The notes under the pieces: model-generated
What the model saw: only the letters and a program-made list of their open reading frames with translations
Databases searched by the model: none
What the model was told of the DNA's origin: nothing
Source: Porogramme epimiltina
Taxonomy: Eukaryota > Basidiomycota > Agaricomycetes > Polyporales > Polyporaceae
Reading direction: 5' to 3'
Length of the DNA: 10,118 nt
Assembly (NCBI GenBank): GCA_900155495.1
Contig: FTLJ01001608.1
Location: forward strand, 1 to 10,118
Translations under genes and position numbers: made by a program
Shown: one piece after another, positions 1 to 8,421 of the stretch
How positions within the stretch are numbered: the first letter of the stretch is position 1
Layout: every line of letters begins with the position of its first letter

Positions 1-2137
1 GGCACGGTCTTCTACCTCTTCTTCCTCGCGTTCGAGTGGCCGCAAAACCTGGCGATGCAGTATCTGCCCGTGGGCAAGTGGATGAGGTGCGTCGCTCTCT
101 TCACGTGTGCTCCTCCCACCCCCCCCCCTTCACTCTGCACCGCTAATACCGCGGTCCCCCCACGGCACCTCGTAGCTTCAACATCCTCGTCTGGTCGATC
201 GCGCTCCTGTGCAACGCCGCTGCGAAAAACTTTGGCGCGTTCTTCGCGTGCCGCGCATTCCTGGGCATCTGCGAAGGTGCAGTCACGCCCGGGTTCATGA
301 TAGTCACGTCCATGTTCTATACGCGCCAGGAACAAACCACACGCGTGGGCTACTGGTGTGAGTGGTGCTCGCCCCATTCCGTGTCTTCCCTGCCCCACGG
401 CTGGGGCTCTGCCCGTCCTCCGAGTCGGAGAAGGCTGGCTAACTTATTTACTTGTTGGTATGAATTGTCAGTCCTCGTGAACGGCGCAGCGATCATCATG
501 CTTGGGCTCGTCGCGTACGGGACGTTGCACATCCACAACGACATGCTCGAGGCCTGGCAGTGGTGCGTGCACCCCACTTCCCGGTCACTAGTACTGCCGT
601 TGCTGACACTGGTAGTGGACAGGCTGATGATCATCACAGGCATTACCACGTTCGCAACCGCGATCCTGTTCTGGTACGCTGCTTCCCCTTCCTCTGCCCT
701 CTGGCACCCTGCTTTGGCACTGCGAGCGCGGCCCAGGCACTGACCGTAGGCGGACTGGTGCGCTTTGGGCTCTGTATGTAGGTTCTTCTTCCCGGATTCG
801 CCCACGAACGCGTGGTTCCTCACCCCCGAGGAGCGCGTTATCGCCGTCGAGCGTATCAGGGTCAACCAAGCCGGTGTCGGGAACAAGCACTGGAAGCGCG
901 AGCAGTGCGTAGCAACCTCTCTCTCTAAACCTCTTCAGGCATCTTTCCCGACTTAGGAAGTGCGCTGCCAGAGACTGACACGGCGGATGTGCGTTGCGGC
1001 GTGACAGGTTCAATGAGTGTCTCCAAGATCCGAAGACGTGGCTCTTCTTCCTCTTCTCCGCTATCTCGTGCGTCTCGCTTCGGTGCATTCTCGGTCGCTG
1101 ACTCCGCTGACATCGGCGCCGTCGCCGCCACAGGAACGTAACAAACTCGGTAAGCCGCCCGCCCCCTGCGTACAGTATAGCAACCAGTTGGGTGGGGCTC
1201 GGAGTTGACTTCCACTTACGCCGTGCGCGCGCATTTCCAGCTCAGCAACCAACGCCAGATCATCGTCACAGGCTTCGGCTTCACACCCCTCCAGACAACG
1301 CTCATTGGCTGCGTCGACGGGGTCGTCGAGAGTGCGTGGCGCGGCCTTGTTCCCTCCGCTCTCTTTCTGTCTGTGACTGGCGAACTGGCTGACAGCCTGC
1401 TGCGCGTGCGAACAGTGATCGTGATTGCGTGCACAACGCTCTCAGCAACACACTGGAAGGATGGGCGCGCGTACTCGGGCGTGCTCGCGTACTCCGTCGC
1501 CATCCTCGGTGCGATTCTCGTCAATGTGCTCTCCCTGAGTAGCCGTGTCAGCCTCCTCTTCTCGTACTGGATCGCAAGTGCGTGCACCCTCCCCCAGAGC
1601 TTCCTCTCGTGTGCTGTCTGCTGTTTGCTCACCCCATTTTCTCCCCTTCTCCTCTCTAGTCACTGAAATTGCGCCGTTCGTCGTCATGCTCGCTTGGGTG
1701 GGCTCGACAACGGCCGGCCACACAAAACGTACGTCCGCCTCCCCCCTCCCGCCCCTCCACCCCGCATCTGATCGTCGTCGCCCTGTCCCTCACTTATTTT
1801 ACCAGGCCTCACCACGAACGCGATCGTCATGATTGGCTACGCCGCAGGCAACGCCGTGGGCCCGCAATACTGGAAGGCGCAGTACCAGCCGCGCAACCGC
1901 GTGCCGTGGATCATCCTGGCCGTGTGCTGGGCGGTGTCTGCGCTGCTCCTGCTCGCGACGCGCGCATACCTCGCACGCGAGAATGAGCGGCGCAATCGCG
2001 CCGGGCCGGACGCCAAATACGAAAACGTGTACGTAGCCGAGATGGGGCCCGACGGGAAGACGGTCAAGAGGCATGTCGATAGGGCGTTCCTTGATCTCAC
2101 CGACATGCAGAACCAAGACTTCAGATACGCGCTGTAG
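1..2137 (+). CDS. Allantoate permease-like MFS transporter (Dal5/ACS family), 5' partial
   Basis: This is a proton-coupled plasma-membrane permease of the anion:cation symporter branch of the major facilitator superfamily; fungal relatives take up allantoate, ureidosuccinate, vitamins or other organic anions. The exons I infer are 1-86, 176-357, 472-562, 623-673, 782-904, 1008-1067, 1134-1149, 1241-1331, 1416-1577, 1660-1728 and 1806-2137. They join to 421 codons in one frame, ending at TAG 2135-2137. Family hallmarks in order are RAFLGICEGAVTPGF (visible residues 55-69), LVNGAA then AYGTLHI, FFPDSPTNAWFLTPEER, NQRQIIVTGFGF, GCVDGVVE, WKDGRAYSGVLAY, STTAGHTKR, AGNAVGPQYW with PRNRVPW, and the C-terminal DMQNQDFRYAL. 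The first transmembrane segment and N-terminal tail, perhaps 70-90 residues, lie before the window. No frameshift or stop interrupts it, so it looks functional. The substrate cannot be told from sequence alone. It converges tail-to-tail with the minus-strand receptor-like gene. Confidence 0.92.
1134..1149 (+). other. 16-nt microexon of the MFS transporter gene
   Basis: This exon sits between a 66 bp intron (1068-1133, GTGCGT...CAG) and a 91 bp intron (1150-1240, GTAAGC...CAG). It supplies the codons for N-V-T-N-S, which joins the AIS end of exon 6 to the LSNQRQII start of exon 8, a stretch conserved in Dal5-like permeases. Removing it and joining 1067 directly to 1241 shifts the frame, so it is required. 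An earlier acceptor at 1204 would keep frame but add twelve residues that the family does not usually have. Confidence 0.8.
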
Positions 2138-2550
2138 GCGCACCCCCGCTTATGTTTTAGGTTGACAGCCAACGAAATCCGAGAATGATCCCTCCTTTCT
2201 GCTGCCCTCCCACATCCTCGCCGCCTTGCACTGTCTCGCTTGCCTTATTGAAGCTTCGAAATACCCGGGCTACCCCTCCTCCCGTATCATACATATGTCC
2301 TGAATTGCAGCCCCTCCATCTAATTCCACCTGCTTTCCCCCGGACTCTTAAACTCTGCATCTACGTGTCTGCCAGTGCACGACTGTGCAATTGAATGATT
2401 CCGCCTAATGGTGAGGAGCGCGAGTACTCTGAGGGAAGGGGACTCAGTAACGGGGTACGTACAACTGTGTCACCGAGAGTGGCGCCTGTCTAGTAGCAGT
2501 TGACCTTCGAACTTCTAAGCCGCGCGTTGCCCCCTCCTCCCTCCGTGCAG

Positions 2551-2694
2551 GCCGAATGCGGCTTCCCGCTCGACCGCAGCGCGCCAGCTCCGCCCTAGTC
2601 TGTCGCCCACAAGAAGCTTTTCAAGATTGACGACCCCGACGTCTACGCCGCGGCCAAAATGCTACTCAGTGCCTGCTGCATTGGCCGCGTGCGG
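2551..2694 (+). pseudogene. Possible relict coding exon, one in-frame stop
   Basis: After an acceptor-like CAG at 2548-2550, 48 codons run to a donor-like GTAGGT at 2695, broken only by TAG at 2596-2598. The part after the stop reads HKKLFKIDDPDVYAAAKMLL, an ordinary-looking protein segment with GC-ending codons. The TAG could also be an acceptor, which would make the exon 2599-2694. I do not recognise the family, and neither flank shows matching exons. It may be a gene fragment or chance. Confidence 0.25.
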
Positions 2695-2882
2695 GTAGGT
2701 AGGTTGGCTGGGCGGGGTCGGGGGAGTGGGACCATAGGCCCGCGGGCGCATATATGAAAACATACGAGCATTCATGCGGACATTCGTGATTCATGAAAAG
2801 CGGGATCTCTGCCCGGGGGCTGGATAGGGGGTGGCCCTATCGATGTGGTTGTGCACACAACACAATAAAACGCTGCCCTGGC

Positions 2883-2884
2883 NN
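2883..2884. other. Two unresolved bases (nn)
   Basis: Two N characters sit next to a run of five G inside a G-rich patch. They mark an assembly or base-calling uncertainty and may hide an indel or short gap. No gene model here depends on them. Confidence 0.95.
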
Positions 2885-3070
2885 CGGGGGTGGGGCACAT
2901 GGAGGGGGCATTTTGTATTGACATTCGCGTACTCGTTGTTCGTATTTGTACATACAGGGCGGAACGGTGCAAGACAGATAGAGAAGCGAACGAAAGCAAG
3001 ATTTAAAGCGAGATCGACAGCGAGGCGAGAGCGGCGGGATGCGCAGCAGGGGCCGGAACGCAGACAGGAG

Positions 3071-3085
3071 TACAGTACAGTACAG
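3071..3085 (+). repeat. Short tandem repeat, tacag x3
   Basis: Three perfect copies of the 5-mer tacag stand in a row in the non-coding region between the convergent genes. This is a minor microsatellite. Confidence 0.85.
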
Positions 3086-3616
3086 CATCGACAACACAGG
3101 CTTGTTTGTATCGTACATCACGCTACGAGCCACCGCGGCGATGTCCGAACGAACCCCACCTCTCCCCTGCTCGGCCCACCCCTACCCCGCACACGCGTGA
3201 TTCCGGGGCGTGCGTGCGTTGCGCGATCGCCGTCCGACCATAGAAAGAAGGAGCGGCAGGGAGCGCGAGCACATACAGCCACGTGGGTGTGGGGGGCGGG
3301 GACGGGACCAAAGCAACGGGGTGCGCGGGGACAGGCTGGGCTGGTGGGGTACTAGAGTCTTGGAGAACACCACGAAGATGAAATCTCGATAAACGTACGT
3401 CCAAACAGCGCAACACGGAACAGGAAGGGCGAGGGAGGGGTGGCGTAGGGGCGACGGCGACTGAGGTGTTACAACTTTGATTAAGCAACGACGGTGAAAC
3501 GATAGAGGAAACCGGAGTGAGGAGGGGGGAGAAAGAGAGATAGAAGACAGTGACGACGAACGAAGATGAGACGACAGTACGCGAGCATACGAGCGAGGTC
3601 GGGAATGCGCGAGCTC

Positions 3617-5698
3617 TCAGGCTACGAAATTTGAGGCGGCTGGAGTTCTTCCCGAAGCCGAGTGCACCTCAGCTTCGGCGAGTGTGTCGGCGTCGCGCCG
3701 CTCGACGCGCTGCCCTAGCTCGACAGAGTTCACGGACGTAGTGTACTGCACGAACGAGTCGGACGGTGACACCGCCCTGGGCTTGGCTTCGAACTTCTTC
3801 ATCTAGTCAAATATGAGCGTTGTTCGAAATGCGGGCCGTAGCCGAGATTAATAAAAACTGCGCACCCGGGCGTGGACGCCCTCGACCTTCTTCAAGTTCA
3901 AATTCTCGCTCGCGGAGAGTTTGCCGCCCATGAACCGGCCGTCGCGCGTGAACACGAGTGTCGACACCCGCGTCTCGCTGCAACAGACGCACACAATGAA
4001 CACACCGATGATGTCGCGCGCGCTCCATCCGAGCCGCCAGGCGGAAAGAAGAATGAAACGCACCTGAAGAACTCGGAGCTGCTGTCCGTCGTGTACTTCG
4101 TTAATCTCCGCACGACGCGGCAGGCCACGATCTGGGGGGCGGGGGGGCTCGGGTAAGCTAAATGAACCTGGGAGAACAGATAGAGCTGGTTGCTCACCGT
4201 GGAAGCGACCGCGGCGGGGACGTTGGCGATAATCGACATCACGGCGTTCAAGTTCAACAGCATGAACGTCTATCGAATGTCTGAGTGAGCCCGAGCAGCC
4301 CCATCTCCGAAAGGCGGATCTGCACTTACAGTCGCAATCACGTTCGAAACAAACCTACATCGCAGCAACCTCAGTCAGCTCCGCGCTTCCATAACGCCTT
4401 GTGGACATCGATTAGATTGGAAAAACGGGCAGCTTACGCGACGATGAAGAAGATGAGGCCGTCGTGGAAGATGAGGCGCATTATCCTGGATCGCTCGTTG
4501 CGGGGCGTCAACGCCACGCCGAGCTTGACGGCCGCGAGGGTGAGGACGGTGAAGTCGAAGCACATAGTATAGATGAACGTCGCCGCAAGCACCTTATTGT
4601 CCGTGCTCGTGATCACGCACCCCTGGCCCGGGATCCACTCCGCCTTCAGCAGGATCCCTACATACAAAGGCGCCATCCGTTAGCCTGAGCGGGCGCGATG
4701 CAGGAGCTCCGACGTACCGTGCAGGAGCAGCGACCATTGCCCGAAGATGACCGCGACGAGCGGGAAGACGATATACCACGCCTGGGACCATACTGCCATC
4801 CTAGAAAGCGCGCTGTGGAGTCAGTGCGCGCCCACATTCATCTCCGCGCCCAGCCCCACATGCGCCCACTCGCGCGCGCGTGGATACGCGGGGTAAAAAA
4901 ATCAGGGAGGAGAGCCGACTCACGTCCGCAGGGACAAGTTAATGCTCGCGAGCCCGATCGTCGCGTTCCCGAAGATCTGGTTGTACGTGTACAGCGCCTG
5001 ACAATTGACAGGCCTGCCGGGGAGGGAGCGAAAGGGGAAAGAGAGGGGGGGATATAGCGCGTGAGCGTGCGGGGTTACGACGCGGGAGCGGGGCGAGGCC
5101 AACTGGCTACTCACACAGTGACGTTCAGCGAAATCGCGCTGCAGGCAAAACGATGGTCAACGAGGCGGTCAAGGAAAGGGCGCGCAAAGAGAGAGAGAGG
5201 AGGGGGAGGACGGAGGACTGGCGGGTACGTACATCCCGATCAGCGCGAAGAGGAGGAAGTAGCGGCCCGCGAAGTAAAAGATCTGCGCATCACACTGTCG
5301 GTCAGCGCCTAGCGGTGGGATCGCCCACTCACCCACCCCTTGCACGCACGCATCCGTGGACGCGGGCTTCGGGGGGGAGTAGAAGGCAGGGGCACGCACC
5401 ATGGGCCACTTCAACTTGCGCTGACAGGTGACGTACTCCCAGTCGAAGGAGAGGGACGTGATGAACTCCCAACTGCAGGCACGTGGGCGCGTCAGTGAGC
5501 GGGGATTGCACGCGACACGCATCATGACGGGATGCGGATGCGCACGTACATGTATAGACCGAGCAGCGCGTGCATGAACCTGTCAAACGCCTCTGCGAGC
5601 GGGGAAGGGGTTGCATGAGCGACAGGCTGCGTATGCCCGTCGCGGACATGCTCACCTCCATCTTTCGCGATCTCCTGGTTTGAATGCCAATTTTGCAT
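3617..5698 (-). CDS. Basidiomycete seven-transmembrane receptor-like protein of unknown function
   Basis: The inferred exons, high to low, are 5698-5656, 5592-5550, 5472-5400, 5282-5233, 5138-5115, 5013-4924, 4800-4718, 4657-4438, 4354-4330, 4269-4198, 4131-4064, 3977-3866 and 3802-3617. They give 1089 coding bases, 362 residues, ending at TGA 3617-3619. The ATG at 5696-5698 has A at -3 and starts a short polar N-terminus. About seven hydrophobic segments follow, near residues 20-38, 52-74, 88-112, 115-136, 157-177, 199-220 and 224-245. Recognisable family stretches are QRKLKWPMIFYFAGRYFLL, VNCQALYTYNQ, FIYTMCFDFTVL with a charged KLG after it, and IFHDGLIFFIVAF then MSIIANVPAAVAS and IVACRVVRRL. 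These match the large, uncharacterised basidiomycete 7TM family with DUF6533-like topology. The tail after residue 246 is hydrophilic and Ser/Thr-rich, as in GPCR-like proteins. Ligand and G-protein coupling are unknown. All introns are GT-AG, and no disabling change is seen. The main uncertainty is the last intron. Confidence 0.88.
3803..3865 (-). other. Last intron of the 7TM gene, possible alternative C-terminus
   Basis: The donor is GTGCGC at 3865 and the acceptor TAG at 3803-3805, 63 bp apart, close to this gene's shortest introns. Splicing joins codon 301 (Arg) to ATG AAG AAG in phase 0 and adds a 61-residue tail ending SNFVA. If the intron is kept, translation stops at TAA 3848-3850, giving 306 residues ending VRSFY. 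The spliced form is preferred because the downstream frame is open, Ser/Thr-rich and follows a good acceptor, and because a GVHxRMxKF-like junction fits my memory of relatives. The donor is weaker than the gene's other sites. Confidence 0.7.
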
Positions 5699-5971
5699 CT
5701 TGGCGCGGATGTGGGTGCGGGTGTGGCGGTGGCAGTGATGGTGGATGGGGTGAAGGTGATGGCGGAGCAAGCCGTGAGCTGCGCGAAGGCGAAGCGCAAA
5801 GGGGCGACGCTCAAGCTCGAAAGAAGAGCAAGAGTGAAGAGAGGGGGTAGGAGAGCGCCCCCGTCGGGGAGAGTAGGGGGTCGAAGAGATGTCAAGGAGA
5901 GGAAAGGGAGGAGGAAGAGAGGCAAAGGGGACACGCTCCAGTAAATAGTGGCACGCGTAGCGGGCGTGTGC
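5699..5971 (-). promoter_or_regulatory. Probable promoter and 5' leader of the 7TM gene
   Basis: Read on the minus strand towards the ATG, this stretch has the usual order of a fungal core promoter. A TATTTA box lies at 5942-5947, about 245 bp upstream of the start codon. A pyrimidine-rich tract follows (plus-strand purines, about 5812-5938), where fungal transcription often begins. Then comes a CA-rich, G-poor leader (about 5700-5765) with repeated CACC/CATC words that should be little structured. The start site is inferred, not seen. Confidence 0.45.
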
Positions 5972-6023
5972 GGGGACGCGGGGACGCGGGGACGCGGGGA
6001 CGCGGGGAGGCGGGGACGCGGGG
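5972..6023 (+). repeat. 8-bp tandem repeat ggggacgc, about 6.5 copies
   Basis: Seven GGGG runs are spaced exactly four bases apart, and the spacers read ACGC except for one AGGC (6008-6011). This gives an uninterrupted set of G4-N4 units, which satisfies the usual rule for a G-quadruplex (four or more G-runs with short loops). It lies 274-325 bp upstream of the 7TM start codon, with the G-rich strand as the template strand of that gene. It could be a promoter element or a neutral minisatellite prone to length change. Confidence 0.85.
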
Positions 6024-7200
6024 CGCAGGAGGAGGGGCAGGGAGTGGGACGCGAGGAGGCGATCACTATATGAGTGGCGCGGCGCGGCTCGCGAGAAGCT
6101 GCGCATAGAGGGCGAGTGCGCTAATGGACGTGGGGCCGGGGCTGGGAAGAAAAGAAGGTTGGGAGAGGGGAGGGCAGCGAGGTCTGGGCACACACGCGGC
6201 GGTGTCCCTCCCTCCTGTTTCGCGCGCACGGCCGGGGGGGGACAAGCAGCGCGGGCGCATGGGCGCGCCGAGGGCAGCGGAGCCCTGGGCCTTCGGCGGC
6301 GGCATGTGCATGCGCGCGGGGACGGAGATCGGTCGGGGATTCTGTTCGACTGGGGCGCATCCGCCGTTGTAGGCGAAGCATGCAAATGAGGACGGGAGGG
6401 GGCGAAAGGGAAGGTGCGAGGGCGAAGGTGCGGCAAGGTTCCGAGCAGCCGTGCGCGGCGCGCCATATCGGGGCCCACGGCGCTGCGTGTGTAGGGCGTA
6501 ACGTCGAACCGCCTGGGCCAGTTACCAGTACGAGTCGCGCGCGCGCGCCTTCAGAGTCCTTCTATCGAGCGGGCGTGCCACCCCTTTTCGCTCTTCTGCT
6601 GCCTTCTAGCTGCTCCCCTGCCTCATCCGAACTGCAGCAGAAGCGGCGGGGTTCGATCTCCCAGATAGCAAAGCCCCTCCTGCCCTGGTTGTGGTCGCCA
6701 CGAAGCCGTCGTGTGTGCGCCATGGGCGCGTCCCGGTAGGCCGACCGTCTAATATGGTCAATATGGGTGAGACAAGGGAAGACGCAGAAGCGTCAAGGTC
6801 ACACACACCGACAGCCCTCCGATAGACTCGAGCCCGTGGGGGAGCGATATGTCCGCCGGTTCTTCTCGAAGGCGAAATGGGGAGGGCTTTGTACACCGAG
6901 GTGACGCTTCTGCCTTGTTTATCTTGAGATCAGCGGCGATCTCTCCACAGAGGCCCACGTCCGAGCCCCGTTGCATCTGGAAAAAGAAAGTGGGTGTACG
7001 GAGAACGTGCGAGTTGGTGAAATGAGGCTGACGAGGACGAGAGGGAGAAAACAAAGGAGAAATTGATACGATCGCCTGCGGCGGGCATGAGCCGCCCGCG
7101 CGGGCGCTAGTCCGCTCGGCTGGACGTTGGGAGCACGCCTCGCAGGCTCGCCCTGTACTAATCAAGTCCAGCGGGAAGGACGCGTCGAGTGCGGCGGAGA
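6024..7200. other. Gene-poor stretch upstream of the 7TM gene
   Basis: No gene could be supported here. Several long open frames exist, mainly on the minus strand, but they translate to Arg/Pro/Ala/Ser-rich low-complexity peptides expected from GC-rich, strand-asymmetric DNA. A run of gc dinucleotides occurs near 6537-6548. A weak exon-like stretch is on the minus strand at 6758-6976: after a good polypyrimidine tract and CAG acceptor it starts ATG CAA CGG and stays open for about 70 codons, but the peptide is not recognised. Confidence 0.5.
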
Positions 7201-7360
7201 CATCAGCAAAACGTCAGCATTACAAGTGCCGCTTATGCTGGCTTTTCCTAGCTATTTCGTACTATTTCGTGCTCACAAGCAGGAAATAGCCTGAAATAGT
7301 GCGGAATAATGCGGAATAGTCGTCAAAAGTCGCACTTGTAATGCTGACTTTTTGCTGATG
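7201..7360. mobile_element. 160-bp foldback element, MITE-like
   Basis: The ends are inverted repeats of 29 bp, 7201-7229 and 7332-7360, matching at 28 of 29 positions (outer sequence CATCAGCAAAA). The interior is AT-richer than its surroundings and continues the fold: ctatttc at 7252-7258 pairs with gaaatag at 7293-7299, and ctatttc at 7262-7268 pairs with gaaatag at 7283-7289, around a short loop. gcggaata is repeated at 7301 and 7311. There is no coding capacity. This is the form of a non-autonomous DNA transposon (MITE). I see no clear target-site duplication in the flanks, so the superfamily is unassigned and the true boundaries may differ slightly. Confidence 0.75.
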
Positions 7361-7670
7361 CCACAACCGTACGCTCGCGTGCGAACATCATGCTGCGGAC
7401 TCGGAGCGGGCTCTTCATCGCGTCCGAGTGGCCGCCGTGGTAGCCGCCGTGGGCAGAGGTGCAACGCCGGATGCCCCGGGCAAGCACGCCGCTGCGGCGC
7501 TGCCCACGATTGATCGTCTCGGTGTTACTAGTAATTAGAAGTTTTGATGAGCCCTGAAAACTTAGTCAAATATGTTAGTTTGGGATCTAAGGTATCTCTG
7601 TACGGCTATCTCAATACGCTAACTCCTGCATATGCATTAAGCGCCGGTGCATGTCCCCCGAACCGCCTCA

Positions 7671-7790
7671 AATCTTCAAATAGCGGACAAGGGTCATGGG
7701 CGCTTGGCGGGCACTTAAGGCACTCCACGGCGTTGAATCTTCAAATCGCGACAAGGCCCGTTGCCTTTTCAATCTTCAAATTTGCGACAA
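7671..7790 (+). repeat. Three copies of a 20-bp motif, aatcttcaaat-gcgacaa
   Basis: The copies are at 7671-7691, 7736-7755 and 7771-7790. They share aatcttcaaat followed by a short variable step and g(c)g(g/a)acaa. Spacing is irregular (65 then 35 bp), so this is not a simple tandem array. They lie in the AT-richer island and may be worn internal repeats of a transposon, binding sites, or a decayed duplication. Confidence 0.6.
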
Positions 7791-7917
7791 ACCCCTGGAG
7801 GAGTTACCCGGGTCCTCCGCTCACCTGACACGCCTGGGAATCATGACGGAGGCTACTCTAGACCCATTCAATGAAATATATGGACCCGTCGTCGAAATAG
7901 TTGACATTAACCACTAG
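7696..7917 (+). pseudogene. Unrecognised short ORF, possible gene fragment
   Basis: This 73-codon frame from ATG 7696 to TAG 7915-7917 ends with a protein-like stretch, LGIMTEATLDPFNEIYGPVV followed by EIVDINH. Its composition is unlike the Arg/Pro-rich shadow frames elsewhere, and the DNA is AT-richer than its neighbours. The front half overlaps two of the three 20-bp motif copies, so it is unlikely to be fully coding. I do not recognise it. It may be the end of a decayed or imported gene or of a transposon. Confidence 0.25.
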
Positions 7918-8406
7918 CTTCTAGAACGGGTCCACGCAGACCGCACCCAGGCTCTGGAAGTGCGGGTGGGGCCGGCGCGGCCGGGACCCCGGGAGGAGGC
8001 CGGTGCCAATCGCGCGGCACGGCACGGGCGCAGGCGCGTGCTCCGCGCCACACTGGAGGCGAGGCCGCGCGCACGGAACCCAGCCGGTGGCGAGGAAACA
8101 GCACCACCACCACCGTCATGCGCATGCGCACGGGCAGGAGGGTCCTCAATCCCACAAGCTCGGCGGTCAAACTAAGCTCGCAGGTTTGTAAACCCGTGAA
8201 GGTGTCCGGGGTGGGCTTCTCTCCTGCCCGTCCTTCGACGTTTTAGCTTCCGGGAGAAGTTCTCGTGTTCTCGTTCTCATTCTGACTGCGTGGGCACGGG
8301 CGCGCCGCGTGCGGGCGGGGTTCTGCAGGGGCATTCAGCCAAAGTGGGCGATGGCGTCTCGCGCGCGGGGAGCCGCGAGCGGTCCCACGGGTGGGGGAGG
8401 CAGTGA

Positions 8407-8421
8407 GGTAAGGTAAGGTAA
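8407..8421 (+). repeat. Short tandem repeat, ggtaa x3
   Basis: Three perfect copies of ggtaa follow a near-copy, gtgag. The repeat lies in non-coding DNA and contains several overlapping donor-like GTAAG words. It is a minor microsatellite. Confidence 0.85.

Larger units (their letters stand above)
2138..3616. other. Convergent intergenic region between transporter and 7TM gene
   Basis: This 1.48 kb stretch should hold the 3' untranslated regions of both flanking genes, which face each other. No intact gene was recognised. An AATAAA occurs on the plus strand at 2864-2869, but it is over 700 bp past the transporter stop and may be chance. A possible degenerate exon lies at 2551-2694, a tacag repeat at 3071-3085, and two unresolved bases at 2883-2884. 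From about 2950 to 3600 the plus strand is purine-rich, so the minus-strand transcript would be pyrimidine-rich here. Confidence 0.6.

Noticed and set aside
297..743. 148-codon plus-strand frame inside the transporter
   Set aside because: It reads through introns 358-471, 563-622 and part of 674-781; only its exonic parts match the permease family.
3807..4263. Minus-strand open frames ending at the SFY stop or reading through introns of the 7TM gene
   Set aside because: They are exon-plus-intron read-throughs of the 7TM gene. Only the spliced exons carry the conserved family sequence.
5522..6478. 318-codon open frame on the minus strand upstream of and overlapping the first 7TM exons
   Set aside because: It is an Arg/Pro/Ser/Ala-rich low-complexity translation running through the tandem repeat, the pyrimidine tract and the first intron of the 7TM gene. 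It is a product of GC-rich skewed DNA.
6643..6665. B-box-like ggttcgatctc suggesting a tRNA gene
   Set aside because: The T-stem pairs poorly, and no A box, acceptor stem or anticodon arm could be fitted upstream.
7448..7508. 9-bp inverted repeat cgtgggcag/ctgcccacg as a possible transposon end or terminator
   Set aside because: It is short, GC-rich and has a 43-base spacer with no supporting flank duplication, so it is likely to arise by chance in this composition.
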